A DNA stretch of 6,229 bases from Nitrospirota bacterium. GTDB taxonomy: Bacteria > Nitrospirota_A > Leptospirillia > Leptospirillales > Leptospirillaceae. Positions 4,998 to 6,229 of this stretch are shown here, one piece after another. Below the pieces are notes generated by a model, which was given only the letters and a program-made list of their open reading frames with translations, did no database searches and had not been told where the DNA came from. Where the stretch lies: contig JAJYPO010000134.1 of assembly GCA_021795275.1 (NCBI GenBank), positions 1 through 6,229 on the forward strand, written 5' to 3'. How positions within the stretch are numbered: the stretch's first letter is position 1; every line of letters begins with the position of its first letter. The position numbers and the translations under genes are program-made.

Positions 4998-6229
4998 CCG
5001 TTGCTCCGCTCCTTCCGGGCTGCCGAAAGAAGAATATCGAGGTGGCCAAAGACTGCCAGTCTCCCCAAGACCAGGAAGAGAAGGGAGAGGCGATTGTTTC
5101 TAAGGGTGGGATCGGGATCATTCACCAAAACCGCCTCGAAGAAGGCATCCACCAGGGAAAGAAGGGGACGCAGACGGCGGACCTCCCCTTCGAAGTCGGC
5201 CACTTCCGGCTGTTCGGGAAAGGGGATGTGCGAAAGGGCGCTGACTGATTCCCAGAGGGCCCTTTCCGCCAAAACTGAAAAAAGGGCGGGATCGACCTCT
5301 CCGAAGGAGCCGTCCGGGAGAATCCGTTCGATGCGGGTCTTGACCGTTTCGAAGGCGGAAAAATCCGAAGTGACAAAAAAGCCCTGAAGGAATTCGGCCC
5401 GGCGGGCAGAGACAAAGGGGGGTTCATCCCCCAGGCGGGCGGCCCGCCCCCAAAGGGGCTCTCCGTCTCTGGCCAGGACCGACAGAAGACGGTCCTCCCA
5501 AAATTCGACGAGGGAAGAGCGAGTTTTAAGAGAATCCGGAAGGTTCCAGGAGACGCAGGCCAGCTCCGCAAGGGCCGAAAGGCGGATAGGCAGGGCAAAA
5601 TCGACAAGAAGTCGCACCATCCCCTGCCCCGAGCGCCGGAGAGCGAAAGGGTCGAGGGAGCCACTGGGATTGGCCCCTCCCAGAAAGGCTCCCGCCTGGC
5701 CGACCGCACGGTCGGCCAGGGAGAGAAGAACGGAGGGAAGATCCCCCGGGCAGGGGTCGCGGAAAGTCCGGGGCTGGTATTGTGAGGAGATAGCCCGGGC
5801 CACGGCCGGGCCAAGGGGATCGGCCTCCCCGTCCTTCTCCTGCTCCAGAAGGGCGTAGATCCCACCGATCTCCCCTTCGAGCTCCGGAAACTCCTTCACG
5901 AGACCGGTCAGGAGGTCCGCCTTGTAGAGGGTCGCCGCCCGGTCGAGGATCTGGGCCATCTCCTGACGGGTTAGACCGTGTCGTTTCAGGAGGTCGTCGG
6001 GAAGAAGCGCCAGACACTCGAGGACCATCCTCCGGGTTGCCCGGACCTTGTCACCAAGAGAGCCCACTCCCGGGAAGAAGGCCACGGAGTCGAGCTCGGG
6101 AATACGGTCCGCAAGCGTCCGGGTGAGATCCCTCGACATATAGTAGGCCGCGTCCTCGAGGCGGGCCGTCACGACCCGGACATAGCCGTCCCGGACGGCT
6201 TCGAGGTCCCCCTTCGGGTTCCCCGAAAC
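4994..6229 (-). CDS. glyS: Glycyl-tRNA synthetase beta subunit, C-terminal part, runs off the right edge
   Basis: The frame is open from the window edge to a TGA at 4994-4996 and gives the last 411 residues of GlyS, the beta chain of the bacterial alpha2-beta2 enzyme that charges tRNA-Gly. Full-length GlyS is about 690 residues, so roughly 60 per cent is present. Family hallmarks, numbered from the edge, are FFPGVGSLGDKV (51-62), KADLLTGLVKEFPELEG (103-119) and PSGSLDPFALRR (188-199), followed by the helical C-terminal region associated with anticodon binding. Residues 1-30 also match the family (R18, then TARLEDAAYY), so the GTG at 6172 is an internal codon and not a start. glyQ would be expected further upstream but is not in the window. 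The stop overlaps the ribD start by four bases, which ties ribD expression to this housekeeping gene. Confidence 0.96.
   Translation of the reverse strand, partial: VSGNPKGDLEAVRDGYVRVVTARLEDAAYYMSRDLTRTLADRIPELDSVAFFPGVGSLGDKVRATRRMVLECLALLPDDLLKRHGLTRQEMAQILDRAATLYKADLLTGLVKEFPELEGEIGGIYALLEQEKDGEADPLGPAVARAISSQYQPRTFRDPCPGDLPSVLLSLADRAVGQAGAFLGGANPSGSLDPFALRRSGQGMVRLLVDFALPIRLSALAELACVSWNLPDSLKTRSSLVEFWEDRLLSVLARDGEPLWGRAARLGDEPPFVSARRAEFLQGFFVTSDFSAFETVKTRIERILPDGSFGEVDPALFSVLAERALWESVSALSHIPFPEQPEVADFEGEVRRLRPLLSLVDAFFEAVLVNDPDPTLRNNRLSLLFLVLGRLAVFGHLDILLSAARKERSNG

Overview
The window reads as one densely packed gene cluster on the minus strand of a GC-rich bacterial chromosome. It runs from position 6229 down to 856, followed by a gene-poor gap of about 300 bases and the start of another minus-strand gene that leaves the window at position 1. 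A separate glycyl-tRNA synthetase beta subunit points to a bacterium, and the diiron desaturase implies access to oxygen. The lineage cannot be fixed from this sequence. There is no sign of phage, insertion sequence, CRISPR or recent transfer. No feature was supported on the plus strand; its long open frames are antisense shadows.

The order in the direction of transcription is: glyS (3' part only), ribD, ribE, a yacG-like zinc protein, a cobI/cbiL-type methyltransferase, an unrecognised four-helix membrane protein, and a cobM/cbiF-type methyltransferase. Most junctions are translationally tight: GTGA at glyS/ribD, an 8-base overlap at ribE/yacG, 2 bases at yacG/cobI, and TGATG at both junctions of the membrane protein. 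The only real gap inside the cluster is 34 bases before ribE. The cluster therefore looks like one operon joining tRNA charging, riboflavin synthesis and the corrin-ring part of cobalamin synthesis.

Positions 551 to 855 carry no gene. They hold a possible intrinsic terminator just after cobM, two neighbouring dyad symmetries, an AT-rich stretch that is the likely promoter region for the last gene, and small hairpins in its leader. The last gene (550 down to 1) is the N-terminal 183 residues of a protein of the acyl-ACP desaturase family, with all six expected diiron ligands in place.

The two rib genes make the late intermediates and the final product of riboflavin synthesis. The two cob genes add methyl groups at C-20 and C-11 of the corrin precursor. 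Flavin is also the source of the lower ligand of cobalamin in organisms that have BluB, so the pairing is biochemically sensible, although nothing here proves that link. The least explained item is the membrane protein locked between the two cobalamin methyltransferases. I saw no clearly new multi-gene system.
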